A program made the position numbers and the translations under genes. The notes under the pieces are model-generated. The model had not been told where the DNA came from and ran no database searches. It saw nothing but the letters and a program-made list of their open reading frames with translations. Positions 14,034-25,850 of a stretch of 64,000 nt of DNA are shown piece by piece (within the stretch, counting starts at the first letter, position 1; each line of letters starts with the position of its first letter). Origin of the DNA: Prunus persica (lineage: Eukaryota; Streptophyta; Magnoliopsida; Rosales; Rosaceae); assembly GCF_000346465.2 (NCBI RefSeq), contig NC_034015.1, positions 771,019 through 835,018 on the forward strand, read 5' to 3'.

Positions 14034-14294
14034 TGTTATAAAACTAGAGGGAGAAAATGTAGAGAGAAGTGATATGCTAAAGATAAAGCTTCACCATGTT
14101 TTATTCCTTCCTAAATCTTTGGTAGAACCACCTATTTATAGGCTTACAAGATAGGATATTGAATACCATCATTTACAATATACCTATAGGTTACAAGCAT
14201 TAATTACAAATACTTAGTGCATAGGTTACATAAAATCCAACGGTGGAATATTAAGAGGTATGGTGGTTATCCACCAACTCATGCATTTACAACA
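14034..14294 (-). repeat. 5' LTR of the 11-14 kb element
   Basis: 261-bp LTR. The primer-binding site lies immediately to its left (gtcgtgctgataacg on the plus strand). It is followed by target duplication AAATC. Confidence 0.93.
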
Positions 14295-14317
14295 AAATCA
14301 AATTTATAAAAATTTAA

Positions 14318-15317
14318 GAGTGCTGCTATTTCCACTCACCTGTCCTATTTCTCCACAAACCTTATCTTCCCACTCACCATGTAAATTTGAAAAAACACAA
14401 TTCTATCTTTTCACCCACCATTATTCCTAAAATACCCTTTATAAACCACCTTATGTGACATGCCAAGTCATCTAATACAACTAAGTCTTTTTTAATTGTT
14501 TTATTATTATATCCTAATTAAAGCAATAATTATCAAAAAAGTCTTTCCATCTCCCTCTTTCTTCTTCCTCCTCCCCTACCCTCTTCCCAAAAAATTTCCA
14601 TTATCGCCAGATTTCTCACCAGCGCTGCTAAACCCATCTCGCTCACTCATTCTCCCATGACAATACCCTCTCTTCACCATGGCAGTTGTATCGGATTTCT
14701 CACTGCAGCTGCATCATTATTCATGCCTCTCTCATCTTCTATATTTTCTAGATCTATATATGAACATAATTGGTTTAGATAATTACATTGTTCTGGGTGT
14801 TTGGATACAATAACTAATAATTATAAAACCTATCATGAACCGATTTGTTTTAAGACTTCAACTAGGAAAGTTATTGAGATATTTATTGTGGCGATGAAAG
14901 AAAAGATTTTTTCAGATATGCAGGAAGAGTTTAGTTGAATTTTTTGGATGGTCTCAAGAGGATATAAGGTTTCTATAGGATTAGCCTTTTGAATTATCCA
15001 GCAGTACTTGAGTTGATGTAGAGAGAGAATGATGAATGTATTGATGCGATTTGCGGCGCCAGCGAGAATAGCATATATAATGGAATTTCCAAGGAGAAGA
15101 GGAGGGTGAGGGAAGTTGGAGGAAGACAAAGGGTAGGAATATATATAGGTAATTGTTTAGTGATTAAGAGATAATAACAAATTAAAATACCCTACCCTTT
15201 AATTATTTCCAAATATCCTTTTTTTCCTTAAGTCTTTAGAAATAATTTTACAAAAAGATAAATTTGTCTTTGAAATTTTGAAAATAAGGTGGGTGGGAAA
15301 ATAAGATAGCAGCATTC
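14318..15317. mobile_element. 1.0-kb TIR DNA transposon, non-autonomous
   Basis: The left end GAGTGCTGCTATTTCC and the reverse complement of the right end GAATGCTGCTATCTTA form imperfect inverted repeats, and both continue into CCCACYCACC-like sequence. The 8-bp direct repeat AAATTTAA lies exactly outside at 14310-14317 and 15318-15325, fitting a hAT-type duplication, though it is AT-rich and could be chance. No transposase is visible. The reverse open frame 14833-15129 begins MSSSNFPHPPLLLGNSI and might be a captured gene piece, but I do not recognise it. Confidence 0.7.
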
Positions 15318-15325
15318 AAATTTAA

Positions 15326-15990
15326 ATGTTTCCATTTGATAAAGTGAAATGTTTGGTACAAAAATAAGCTCCTTGTGACCCTATAAGGTCCCTTACTGCC
15401 TCCAATAAGCAATCTGTGTTTAATAGGGAAAAAAAAATTGGCAATCACAAATTAAAGAGTAGTTGCACACAAATGTCATTAACAAATTAGATTATATTGC
15501 ATTAAACACAAAAGCAAAACAAAAACATACCTGACTATCCAAAAATCATTCACATTGTATTTGCTATCTTTCTTTGAGATTGACTCAATTCCTCGAATTT
15601 TCTTTTTCTAAGCTGTTTTGTATATCCAGAAATGTATTTTCTAGTAGGTGACATGTTTAGATTACAAAGAAAAATTCCAAAACCCTATAACCTAGTCGAA
15701 AAGCCCAGCAAGAAATGGATAAATATTTCTACAAACTATATTCTCATATAACCAATCATCAACATGTAATAATTTAATAAAAATAAGTCATGCAATATAT
15801 AGAATAGGTTGAAATTTAGATACACACTTGAATTTGAATTGAGATTTGAATATGACTATTTGATTTTGAGTGGTCTTTATGAATTTAGGAATTAAGGTTT
15901 TCTCTTTTTAGTGTTGAAATCCCTGAAATTGAAAGAATAGCAAAAATTGTCAAAAGATTAAAAAAAGAATGAAAGAGAGATTGATGAATG
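15326..15990. other. Unassigned intergenic stretch
   Basis: AT-rich sequence between two mobile elements. I see no coding, RNA or repeat signal. Confidence 0.5.
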
Positions 15991-16184
15991 TGTTGGCATG
16001 TGCGTGAGTTCAGGAAAGTGATTTCCTAATTAGTGTAGTTGACTAATTTTTGTACAATTAGGACTTTGTTTCCTAGTTTATTTTATTTCCTTGTTAAACC
16101 TGTAAAACCCTATGTAAACATATAAGTAGCTCATTATGGAGATGAATAGAAAGTATCAGTTTTACCTAAACATATATTTCTACT
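15991..16184 (+). repeat. 5' LTR of the Copia element, with primer-binding site after it
   Basis: About 194 bp starting TGTTGGCATG. A TATA-like catataagtagc lies near 16120. The right edge is set by the primer-binding site TGGTATCAGAGC at 16185-16196, complementary to initiator tRNA-Met as in most plant Copia elements. The expected terminal CA reads CT, and there is no second LTR to compare, so the exact ends are inferred. Confidence 0.75.
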
Positions 16185-16327
16185 TGGTATCAGAGCTACC
16201 GATCTGGTGGTTTCTTGTTTATCCCAAACCCTCTAATTGAATTCAAACCTATATTGAGTTCATAAGTTTTTCATCCATCCTCCACATATATTGAGTTCAT
16301 ACTTCCACACCATCAATTTCCGCTGCG

Positions 16328-16713
16328 ATGACAACACCCAAGGCTTCCCTTGTTCTCCCGGATAGTTCTTCGACCTCCGCTGCACAACCTCCAACTTCGT
16401 CGGTTCCACAGATTGTCACCATCTAGAATGATAATTCTGCGTTGCCTACAGGAGTTATTCTCAATGAGACCAATTATGCTCTTTGGTCTCAACTCATGGA
16501 AATTTGAATTGCTACCCGTGGAAAGTTGGGCTATCTTACTGGCTCTATTTCTGTGCCAGCCGAATCTGCTCCTGACTTTTGATGCGTGGACCACTGAAAA
16601 TCTACGAGTCAAAGGTTGGTTAATTGATTCTATGTCCCCTGAGTTGATGGGCCGCTTTATTCATCTTCGCACTGCCAAGGAGATTTGGGTTGCTGTCAAG
16701 AAAGTTTTCTATG
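16328..16713 (+). pseudogene. Copia gag, N-terminal part (broken)
   Basis: Starts at ATG 16328 (MTTPKASLVLPDSS). Typical Copia gag text follows (NETNYALW, GKLGYLTGSI, WTTENLRVKGWLIDSM, LRTAKEIWVAVKKVFYD). It is broken by TAG at 16424, TGA at 16505 and a one-base insertion in a T run near 16578, then cut by the Gypsy insertion after 16718. The reading resumes at 26951. Confidence 0.88.
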
Positions 16714-16718
16714 ATTAA

Positions 16719-17193
16719 TGTTTATACCGGAGATAAACGGCCTATGACAACCGAACACGTGTACAGGATCTCTTTTGGCAGCAAAAACCCCTTCGGCATG
16801 CTACCTACCGAAGCCATCTATCTTGGCCCTTTTTACCATCGGACACGTGCCATGCTCACAATCCATGCCCAGAGTCCCACATCGGAAATATGAGCACAGT
16901 GCACACCTCCCAAGGCCTATATAAGGAGACCCTTATCCCCAAAAGGAGTGGATTCAGAACGAACGGTACGCTACTGATTGATCTGTCAGTTAATATTACT
17001 AAAACCGTACTTACTAAAGCATCGGAGAGCTTTCGGCCGGTACCACACCGGTACCCCAAGGACTTACCGAACGTGTCCTTTTGTAGGTACTTACCCTTCC
17101 GAAGAAAAGCACCTTCCGAAGATAGTGACCTACCGAAGACATAATATAACTAAGTTGACGAAATACGTGCCGAACCACTTTTTCGCATCAACA
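16719..17193 (+). repeat. 5' LTR of Gypsy element 1
   Basis: 475 bp, TGTTTATACCGG...CATCAACA. A TATA box (tatataa, 16918-16924) is followed by the probable transcript start region. The primer-binding site begins straight after it (tttggcgccgtctgtggg). Confidence 0.95.
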
Positions 17194-17194
17194 G

Positions 17195-17213
17195 TTTGGC
17201 GCCGTCTGTGGGA
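17195..17213 (+). promoter_or_regulatory. Primer-binding site of Gypsy element 1
   Basis: The string tttggcgccgtctgtggga, one base past the LTR, is the type of tRNA-complementary site used by plant Gypsy elements of the Tat/Athila branch. I cannot name the tRNA with confidence. Confidence 0.75.
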
Positions 17214-17250
17214 AACCAGAAAAATCATCAACCCACAATCTCCAAAACAC

Positions 17251-18746
17251 ATGGGGACCACTTCAGTACCCACGTTCCTATTGGAAGAAGGGATACCGTT
17301 CGGAAGGCAGAGCGGAGCTAGCCCAGCGCTACCCCTAGGCACTCCCTTCGGAAACGCCCCCGCAACCCAAACAGCCGCCGAAGCCGAGCTGGTAGCCCAA
17401 ATCGCGTCCCTACGGAAGGACATGGCAAGGCTTCAGGAACACAACAACCTTCTTTCGTCCAAAGTGGATGAAACCCAGCAGCTGCTCCATCAGCAGCACA
17501 CACAGAACATCCAGACAACTCACTCTTCTGAGAGCTTGCAGACCCCTCATAGGAAGAAGAAACGCGATAAGGTAGCGAAGGCAACGCCCGCACCTTCCAA
17601 ACAGTTGGTGGTCCCGGCACCCAGGGATCAGCCACACGTCCCAAAGAAAGTATATTCCGATTGTCGGCATCGGATTAACGATCGGGAGGCAGAGAGACGG
17701 AGGTCTCCAATCAGGATTAGCGCTCTACAAAGGGACTCACGGATGAAAATCCTAGGGGACAAGTCGCCTATTCGGAAGGTCAGAGGGCTGGACACCGCAG
17801 AGGAGTCAGAATCCGAGTATATCCCTTCCAGGACGCAAACGTCCACCTACCGTTCGGCAACGCCTTCACGGTACTCGGGGGTTAATTCATAAAGTCTAGA
17901 AAGACGACCGGAAGATTATGGTTCCGAGGAAATCCCTAGCCGAGACCCTGTTGTCCGACTCCTTTTTCAGAAAGTCCAGAAAATGGAAAACGACAAGGCT
18001 CGCTCCCAAGAACCGGAATGGGGGAAGCTTTGGCCCGAACCATTCACCAGGCGCATCCGGGACTCTCGGCAGGATCGGGAAGGGCAGCAACTGCGTATAT
18101 CGTTCTATACGGGAACGGAGGACCCCTTAACACACCTCTACTCATTTCAGTCCGCCATTGGATGCAAGGGCCTGAGCGATGAAGGGCAGTGCCTGCTATT
18201 CCCGTCTTCCCTTACCGGAGCAGCCCTGAACTGGTTCTACCGTTTGGAGCCGGAGACGGTAGATTCTTTCGACGAGCTGAAGCAGATTTTTCTCAATCAC
18301 TTCATGATCCAAACGGACCGTCTTTACTCTGCCGATGATCTGTACACGATTCGGCAAAGGGAGGACGAACCTTTGAGAGAATACGCGGCGCGCTTCAGTC
18401 ACGAATACTCAAGGTGTCCGAAAACTGACGATAGGGCAGCCTACGGCGCCTTCAAGAGTGGCCTTCAGTCTCGCATTTCCGATACCTAGTACACAGCAGC
18501 AACTGGCGCACGTACGACGAACTGATGAAGCAGGCAGCAATCCACGCCAAAGTCGAATACTTCAACTCGAAACTCGGGGTTTCGGCACGGCAAGGGAATG
18601 CCGAACCAAGCGCTTATCTGGCAAAGGCGCCATCCTACGAGAGGGTCGACCCATACTCGGCAGGTCATAAGAGGAAAGACGACCGTGCCGATCGAAGAGA
18701 ACACCCGAAGAAGGGAAAAGGGAGGTATGGACGCAACGACAACTAA
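17251..18746 (+). pseudogene. Gypsy element 1 gag (capsid/nucleocapsid), broken
   Basis: ATG at 17251 opens with a coiled-coil-like stretch (AELVAQIASLRKDMARLQEH) and a basic Arg/Ser-rich region. Past an in-frame TAA at 17890 the same frame carries the retrotransposon gag core (FYTGTEDPLTHLYSFQSAIG, TGAALNWFYRLEPETVDSF, YAARFSHEYSRC). A frameshift near 18483 moves to the next frame (SSNWRTYDELMKQAAIHAK), which ends at TAA 18744. Capsid assembly is the expected role, but no intact protein could be made. Confidence 0.9.
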
Positions 18747-21700
18747 GCGTCCCTGCCGAATCATGACCACGGCAACGAGGTCTTTACCATACTGAACACT
18801 ACCTACGAGGCCGTTCTGATGAACGAACAAGAAATAATACCGAAGCCGAATCAACGAAGACCCAATCGGCAAGACAACCTGGATACTGGTAAATTCTGCC
18901 GATACCATCAGCACAACAGCCATAATACGGAAGACTGTATAAGCCTGAGAAAGATTGTCGAACGATTGATCAAAGAGGGGAAGCTAGATCAGTACATCGC
19001 CCGGCAGCCACCGGCGCGGGTACCGAATTCAATTCGGCAGATAAACATGATAAGCACTATCAGCGGTGTCCCCACCATCGCAGGAATGAGCAACCGTTCA
19101 ATGAAACAATACTTGAGTGCCGCACAATTTCCTCAGGTATTCGGCATAGAGGTGAATCGGCACCATGAAATACCGAAAGTTCATTGGGAACCAATCACAT
19201 TTTGCGAAGAGGAGGAAGAGGGCATCCTCTATCCCCACGACGACCCGATGATCATTCGAGCAGAAATTGCCGACTACGATGTAGGACGGGTACTGATCGA
19301 TACTGGAAGCTCCGTGAGCATGATATTTGCCGAAGCTTTTCGAGAAATGGGAATAAACGACAGTCAGGTCAACCGGCAATTGACCCCTCTGTTAAGTTTC
19401 TCTGGGGATTTGGTCCAACCAGTCGGTAGTGTAAAACTGCCAATTACCTTCGGCATCGCACCGAGAAAAACAACGGTATACGATCATTTCCTGATTGTTG
19501 ACTGCCCGACAGCGTACAACGTTATAGTTGGACGAACGGCACTCACCAGGATCAAGGCACATCTTTCCCCCCACATGCTATTGATGAAGTTCTCGACCCC
19601 CAACGGCATAGGGGCTGTCCGAGGAAATCAGCTAAGCGCGCGGACTTGCTACGCCACGGCCCTGAAGTCAACTTCTTTCAAACTCCCCGACGAGACCATG
19701 TCTATCCAAGGGGTACCGAACGGTACAGGACCAGTGGACGACCCAAGAGATGAGTCCCCGACTCCACACACACAACCCGCCGAAGAACTGGAGAAGATAA
19801 CCTTGAGCGAGGAGCAGCCCGATCGTCAAGTTAGAATCGGCACCAGACTCGCTCCTGCCCTCCGAACGCAATTCATAAATTTCTTGCGGAACCATTCGGA
19901 AGTATTCGCATGGTCCTAAGAAGATATGCCCGGCATCGCCCCAGAGGTCATCAGCCATAAACTCAGCATCTCTCCCGCTTATAAGCCTGTAAGACAGAAG
20001 CGTCGTTCGTACGATACCGAGCGATACGAAGCCATGCGTAAGGAGGTTGATAAACTCCAAACCATCGGCTTCATCAGGGAGGCTACGTATCCGGTATGGC
20101 TGGCAAATTCGGTGATGGTCCGAAAGGCTACAGGTGGGTGGCCAATGTGCCAAGACTATACCGATCTGAACAAGGCCTGCCCAAAGGACAGCTTTCCGTT
20201 GCCACGGATAGACCAGCTCGTGGACGCCACCGCCGGACATGAACTGCTCAGCTTCATGGACGCCTATTCGGGGTACAATCAGATATTCATGCACCCTTCC
20301 GACAGCGAACACACCGCCTTCATAACGGACAGAGGGCTGTACTGTTACAATGTCATGCCGTTCGGCCTGAAGAACGCGGGGGCAACATATCAGAGGCTTG
20401 TCAACAGAATTTTTGCCAAATACATCGGCAGCATCATGGAGGTTTATGTTGACGACATGTTAGTAAAAAGCAGAACTGCCGAAGAACACCTGCACAATTT
20501 GTCAATCATGTTCGGCATACTGAAGGACTACCGGATGAGGCTGAACCCAATGAAATGCGCCTTCGGTGTATCTTCCGGGAAATTCCTCGGATTCATGATT
20601 AGTCACAGGGGTATCGAAGCGAATTCTGAAAAAATAAAGGCAATCATCGACATGGAGAGGCCGAAGACGACGAAGGACATTCAAAGCCTTACCGGACGCG
20701 TGGCGGGCTTGACTCGCTTCATATCGAAGGCCACCGACAAATGTGTACCGTTCTTTAAAGCCTTGAAAGGGGGCAAACTGAAAATCATATGGACTGCCGA
20801 ATGTGATAAAGCGTTTCAATACTTAAAGGACTACATGGGCAAAGCACCCCTTTTATCAAAACCACTACCTGGGGAGATTCTCTCCCTATACCTTTCGGTA
20901 TCTAGCACTGCCGTCAGTTCGGTGTTGATTCGAAAACCAGAAAAGGCAGAGCTCCAGAGTGCTGAACTTCGGTATCCCCCATTAGAGCAGCTTGCACTAG
21001 CCCTGGTGGTCTCAGCACGAAGACTTCGGCCATACTTCCAAGCACACGGGATCAAAGTTCTGACTAACTAACCGCTCCGGCAGGTGCTCCAAAAACCAGA
21101 GACTTCTAGCCGATTGATCAAATAGGCGATCGAACTAGGAGAATTCGACATACAGTTCATTCCAAGGCCCACCGAAAAGGGTCAGGCTGTTGCCGATTTC
21201 ATCTCCGAACTCACCCCATCAACAGCACAGCTGACACCCGAGCCGGTGACCGAGACCGGATTGCCGGAGGAACTAGACGCCGAACGCTTCGACGTATCAA
21301 CTCCCGTATGGATTCTGCATGTCGACGGCTCGGCAAACTAACAAGGGTACGGAACAGGCTTGGTACTGACAACACCGGAGGGACTCAAGATCGAGTACGC
21401 CCTCCGATTCGACTTTCGAACCTCCAACAATGAAGCGGAGTATGAAGCTCTTGGCTGGCCTTCGGTTAGCCAAGAGCATGAATGCCAAACAAATCAGAAT
21501 TCACAGCGACTCCCAGCTCATTGTGAACCAGGTAATGGCAGACTTCGCGGCCAGAGACGCCTCCATGCACGCCTACCTTTCGTCTACCCATCAGCTGCTC
21601 CAAAGCTTCCGAGCCTACGAGATCAAGCAGATCCCCAGATCCGAAAATAGCTATGCCGATGCATTGGCACGTCTGGCTTCGGCAATCAACGACAAAATCG

Positions 21701-23013
21701 GAAGGAAGGTGCCAGTAGAAATTCTTACCCAACCGAGCACGGTAGCCTCCGAAACGTATACTGTACGGTACGAAGATACATGGATGTCTCCTATCTAATC
21801 GTACCTGACCAACGGCACCCTTCTAGAAGACAAGGCCCAGGCCCGAAAGCTTAGGTACTGATCAGCAAGGTACACCGTCATCAACGACGTCCTGTACAAG
21901 CGTGGCTATACCACTCCATATCTCAAATGCCTTACGGCAGAATAGGGGGACTACGTCCTTCGGGAGATCCATAATGGTGTGTGCGGCAACCACTCTGGGT
22001 CCCGGTCACTTGCCCACAAAGCCTTTCGGCAGGGATACTTTTGGCCGACAATACACCAGGACGCTAATTTGCTAGTGAAAAAGTGTGATAAATGCCAGCG
22101 TTTCGGTAGCATACCGCACATCCCTGCCGAACCTCTGACATCGATCGTGAGTCCTTGGCCTTTCGCACAATGGGGACTGGACCTGATCGGTCCAATGCCG
22201 CAGGGCAAAGGCCAGGTGAAATACGCAGTGGTCGCCGTCGACTATTTCACCAAGTGGGTAGAAGCCGAACCTCTGGCAACCATAACGGCAGCAAGAGTGG
22301 AAGACTTCGTCTGGACTCACATTTATTGCAAGTTCGGTATCCCGTATGCAATCATTACCGACAACGGCAAGCAGTTCGATTCGGAACTCTTCAGGCAATT
22401 TTGCACCCGCCTGAAAATCAACTTATTTTTCGCATCACCGGCCCATCCCCAGTCAAACGGTCAGGTGGAAGCAATAAACAAAATCATTAAGAAGCTACTG
22501 AAACGGCAGCTGGACAAAGCCAAAGGAGCTTGGCCAGAAAAGCTTCCCGAAGCACTCTGGGCCATTCGGGCATCTTTCCGAACGTCCACGGGAGAGACCC
22601 CTTTCTCTTTGGCTTTCGGTTCGGAAGCCGTGGTGCTTGTGGAAATTGGCGAACCTTCCTACCAAAAGGAAAACTTCGCACCGAAGCCGAATGAAGAAGC
22701 ACTTTCTCTAAGCCTCGATCTTCTTGAAGAGCACCGGGCACATGCCAACCTTCGGAATGAAGCCTACAAGCAACGTGTCTCTCGGTACTACGACTCTAGG
22801 GTCAGACACCGCTCATTCCGAATCGGAGACTGGGTCATGCGGAAGGTATCCCTAGCAACCAAGGATGCCACGGAAGGGACTCTCGGACCTTCCTGGGAGA
22901 CCCTATGAGATCATCGGTATCCTTTGATTGGGAACCTACCGCCTAAGAGACTCCAACGGCAAGACCCTCGGTCATCCTTGGAACGTGGAACATCTCAAAT
23001 ACTATTTCAAGTA
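18747..23013 (+). pseudogene. Gypsy element 1 pol: protease, RT, RNase H x2, integrase (broken)
   Basis: In order: a zinc-knuckle-like CRYHQHNSHNTEDC near 18898; aspartic protease with IDTGSSVSMIF near 19297; RT from about 19980 with PLPRIDQLVDAT, LKNAGATYQRL and the YVDDML active site near 20445; a first RNase H ending near 21070; a second with WILHVDGS near 21307 and SNNEAEYEAL; integrase with an HHCC zinc finger (21960-22100), then D (GLDLIGPMP), D (TDNGKQF) and E (NGQVEA). Stops lie at 19917, 21069, 21123, 21339, 21796, 21859 and 21943. Frameshifts lie near 21450 and 22895. Some parts, such as the RT frame 19926-21071, remain open for over 1 kb, but there is no intact polyprotein. Confidence 0.92.
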
Positions 23014-23480
23014 ACCTAGCCTACGATAGGACAAAGTTGTAACCTAGCCTACGGTAGGACAAAGTTGTAACCGATTGGAATGTATTTGCCTTTCGGTAGA
23101 GATTAATAGAAAGCCTTCGGCACTATTACTTCAGAACCTCTTTTTAAATTGCTCTACTAGCCCACGGCAGCCAATAGTGGCAAGTTAACGTTCTACGATA
23201 TCTTTATTAGCCTACGGCAATAAATGTTTTTCGAAATTGTTACCCTACAGATTCCATCGGAACTTATCAATTTCGAAATGTCCCTTTAACGTTATAAATC
23301 CTATACGGAGCCTTTCGGCAATAAGTACGATCGGCAATTGAAACAAACTCAGATTGTTCAAACAGTAGATAAAAACATGCATTTGAATTAGAGATGCCCT
23401 CGGCATCAATATGTTCGATACACTTAAGAAAAATAGAACAAAAAACTAATTCAACTATTACAAATGAACGGCAAGGAGCC
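23014..23480. other. Gypsy element 1 spacer between pol and antisense gene
   Basis: Non-coding on both strands. A 28-bp tandem repeat (cctagcctacgataggacaa, then the same with one change) lies at about 23014-23070. Confidence 0.6.
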
Positions 23481-25850
23481 TCAAGTTTCATCGGCGGCGG
23501 CAGCCTCGGCAGAACTAGAGCCTTCGCAAGCGTCCTCCCTCTCGTACTCCTCGATCATTTCCTCCGTTATCCCTTCCGGTAGGGGGGGAGGGTCGGCGAT
23601 GAAGTTCAGGTTCAGTTTTTGCCTGGGGTTGTACCGTTTGAATCGGTACAACAGGTCCGCCATCTCCGAGCCCACTTCCTTATCCAGAAGGACAGTGAAC
23701 TCTTCGGACGTGCGGTACCCCCGGATCGCTGACCGAACAGCAGCCTCGATCTCCTCAGCCTTGGCCCGCTCGGACTCCTCCAAGGCCACCTGCACCGCCT
23801 CTTTGGCAGCCTCGGCATCCCTCGCTGTCGCCAGCGCCGCCTTCAGGAGACCCTTCATCTCCTCCACCTTCTCCTCCGAAGCTAGAACCTACCGTTCGGT
23901 AGACTCTTTCTCCTTCGGCAAGTGGGCATGCTCCTGGAGCGCTTTGCCAGCCTCGGCAACTTTGGCCCTGCCGTCTTCGTACGCCTTCTTGGCGCGCTCG
24001 GCAGCAGCGATGGCCCGCTTGACGCAGAGCCACATGTCCATGGACGCCTGCACAAAACAAAGTAAAAAGCGTGCTCCACTTAGAAAAATAAAAGGACGAA
24101 GGAAGAAAGACAATCTTACCGAGGCCTGAAGCCGGAAGGCGCGTCCAGCCTCCTCCCGAAGAAACTTCTTCGGTAGTTCGTCGATCTCCGGCAGCTCCAT
24201 CTGAGAGCCGAGGATCATATGGTTGACGAACTGGACCGTCTTCGCCGGGCAGGCAATGGTGACAGCCTCGGATGGACCATCCTCGTCCTCCACTGCAAGG
24301 ACGGCCCTCGGGACCTCCGACTGGCGAGGGCGCTTGGAGATTGGCTCGGCCTCCAGATCGACCGTCTCCGGCCGCTTGCCGGCAGCCTTGGAGGCAGCGG
24401 CTTCAGTACCCATCCGCCTCGGTGCGGAGTCCTCATCGCCGACCCGCCTTAGCACAGGCTTGGCACCCAGCTGCCGCATATGATTGGCGAGGGTCTGATC
24501 TTAGGGATCCACCGCCGCCTGCCGAGCGGAAGCCTCTTTGGGCTGCCTCTTTTTCTTCTTGCCCTCCAGGCCCATCATTAGGCGCCTCCTGGAGGACTCG
24601 TTCATCTTCTTCGCCTCGGCAGCCTTTCTGGCGTCCGTCACTGGTCAAAAGCGTCGGTCAGTCGGCAAGCAAAAGGAATACACGAAATCAAAAATTAAAG
24701 AGAAGGAAAAGTATACTTACTCTCGGCAGGGTTGACGAGGCCGACTCTGACGAGGTTGTCGGTGAAGAGGAAGCGTGGGTAAACTCGCTCGGCATCTGGT
24801 ACTCTCAGCCTCACTTTGTCGAGCTGCCGGATCTCACTCTGCTTGGGGCTCGGCTACTTGAGTTTACCTATCAGAAGAAGGAAAATTAGTAATCGGTACC
24901 TCGGGAACCTATCAATCGGTATTTCGAGAACCTACCGACAATCTGAAATGTCTTGGGGACCGAGAAGCAGGGGGTGTTCCCGATGGCGATTCCCAATCGC
25001 CGGAGAGTAGCACCCGCCGATTCCTCCATGACTTTTGAGAAGTCGACACCGAGCTGATGAAGTGATCCCGCTCGGAAGCCTTCAGGCAGTTCGCCTGAAC
25101 CCAGCCGCCGTGATCGGCGCTCTTGGACTTGGTAATGCTGTATAAGTACGAGAACTGCTCGTAGAAAGGCTCCCCCTCCTCGGTAATTCCGAACGCAGCA
25201 ATTACCCCCATCAAGGCCACCCAGAAGTTGGGGTTGTACTGGCCGGGAGCGTACCCGATCTGGGCAAGGATCTTCTACACGGCAGGTTGCAACGGCAGCC
25301 GAACCCTTTGCAGAAGAACGTCGATGAAGAAGGTCACTTCACCGTTCACTGGGTCGCTGAGGGACTCGACAGGGCTCGGTATCCTCATCTTCACCGAGTC
25401 CGAAATGAGGTACTCGGCCCTAATCCTCTCCAGCTCTTGTTCGGTGATCTTGTTGGGCTCCAAGTAGTCGACCCCGAACAGAGCCTTCCTAGGCACACCC
25501 ACCGGTATCGTAGGTTGCTCTCGGTGGACGATCGTCACCCTCGGCCGGAAGGGACCGGCAATGCCCTCACCACGACCGGAGGTGGAGGCCTCGGGCTGAT
25601 GCTCAAACGGGCCGACGCGGGTACCGTCCTTGTACACCACGGTCAAGGGTAGCGGTTGCCCCGTCATAAGCCCCTTGCCGATGCCGTGGGTGGGAATGGA
25701 GTTCACCTCCTCACCGAATAATTCAAGATCGGTGTCTTCTCCACCCTCGGCGTCGAGGCTTATAGCCCCGCTGGAAGTATCCCATCCCGATGACAACTCC
25801 CCATCGAACGCGTTGGGCTCACTGCCGAACGGCGACTCGCTATCGGACAT
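23481..25850 (-). pseudogene. Antisense extra gene of Gypsy element 1 (putative gypsy-type transposon protein)
   Basis: Four exons on the minus strand: 25850-24936, 24853-24721, 24640-24120 and 24047-23481, joined by GT..AG introns of 82, 80 and 72 nt. It begins MSDSESPFGSEPNAFDGEL. Exon 1 carries QIGYAPGQYNPNFWVALMG, SYLYSITKSK and TSQKSWRNRRV, a pattern that matches my memory of Pfam PF04195 (putative gypsy-type transposon). Exon 3 has basic KKKKRQPKEA and KRPETVDLEAEPISKRP, nuclear-localisation-like. Exon 4 is a long coiled coil (about 23530-23990) ending with LNFIADPPPLPEG and an acidic tail. In-frame stops at 25275 (V*KIL), near 24509 and near 23890 break it. Function is unknown. It is homologous along its whole length to the gene at 60391-62617. 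Confidence 0.85.

Larger units (their letters stand above)
11003..14294 (-). mobile_element. Young non-autonomous LTR retrotransposon (Copia-like signals, no pol)
   Basis: Two 261-bp direct repeats, each starting TGTTATAAAAC and ending TTTACAACA, bracket 2.77 kb. By hand I count two differences between them (11130s G/T, 11236 C/T), so the insertion is recent. A perfect 5-bp target duplication AAATC lies at 10998-11002 and 14295-14299. On the minus strand the polypurine tract ccaagggggagtg abuts the 11003 LTR, and a primer-binding-like string cgttatcagcacgac abuts the 14034 LTR, so the element reads right to left. No gag, protease, RT or integrase motif is visible inside, so mobilisation would need proteins in trans. 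11307-11360 and 11418-11478 are diverged direct repeats. 12990-13770 carries dispersed gaacttcaggttc-like motifs. Confidence 0.9.

Noticed and set aside
16978..17250. Upstream extension of the Gypsy gag frame into the LTR
   Set aside because: This part is LTR and primer-binding site; translation should start at ATG 17251 in the internal region.
17130..17846. Several reverse-strand open frames over the Gypsy gag
   Set aside because: Shadows of a GC-rich gag frame; none is shared with the second Gypsy element.
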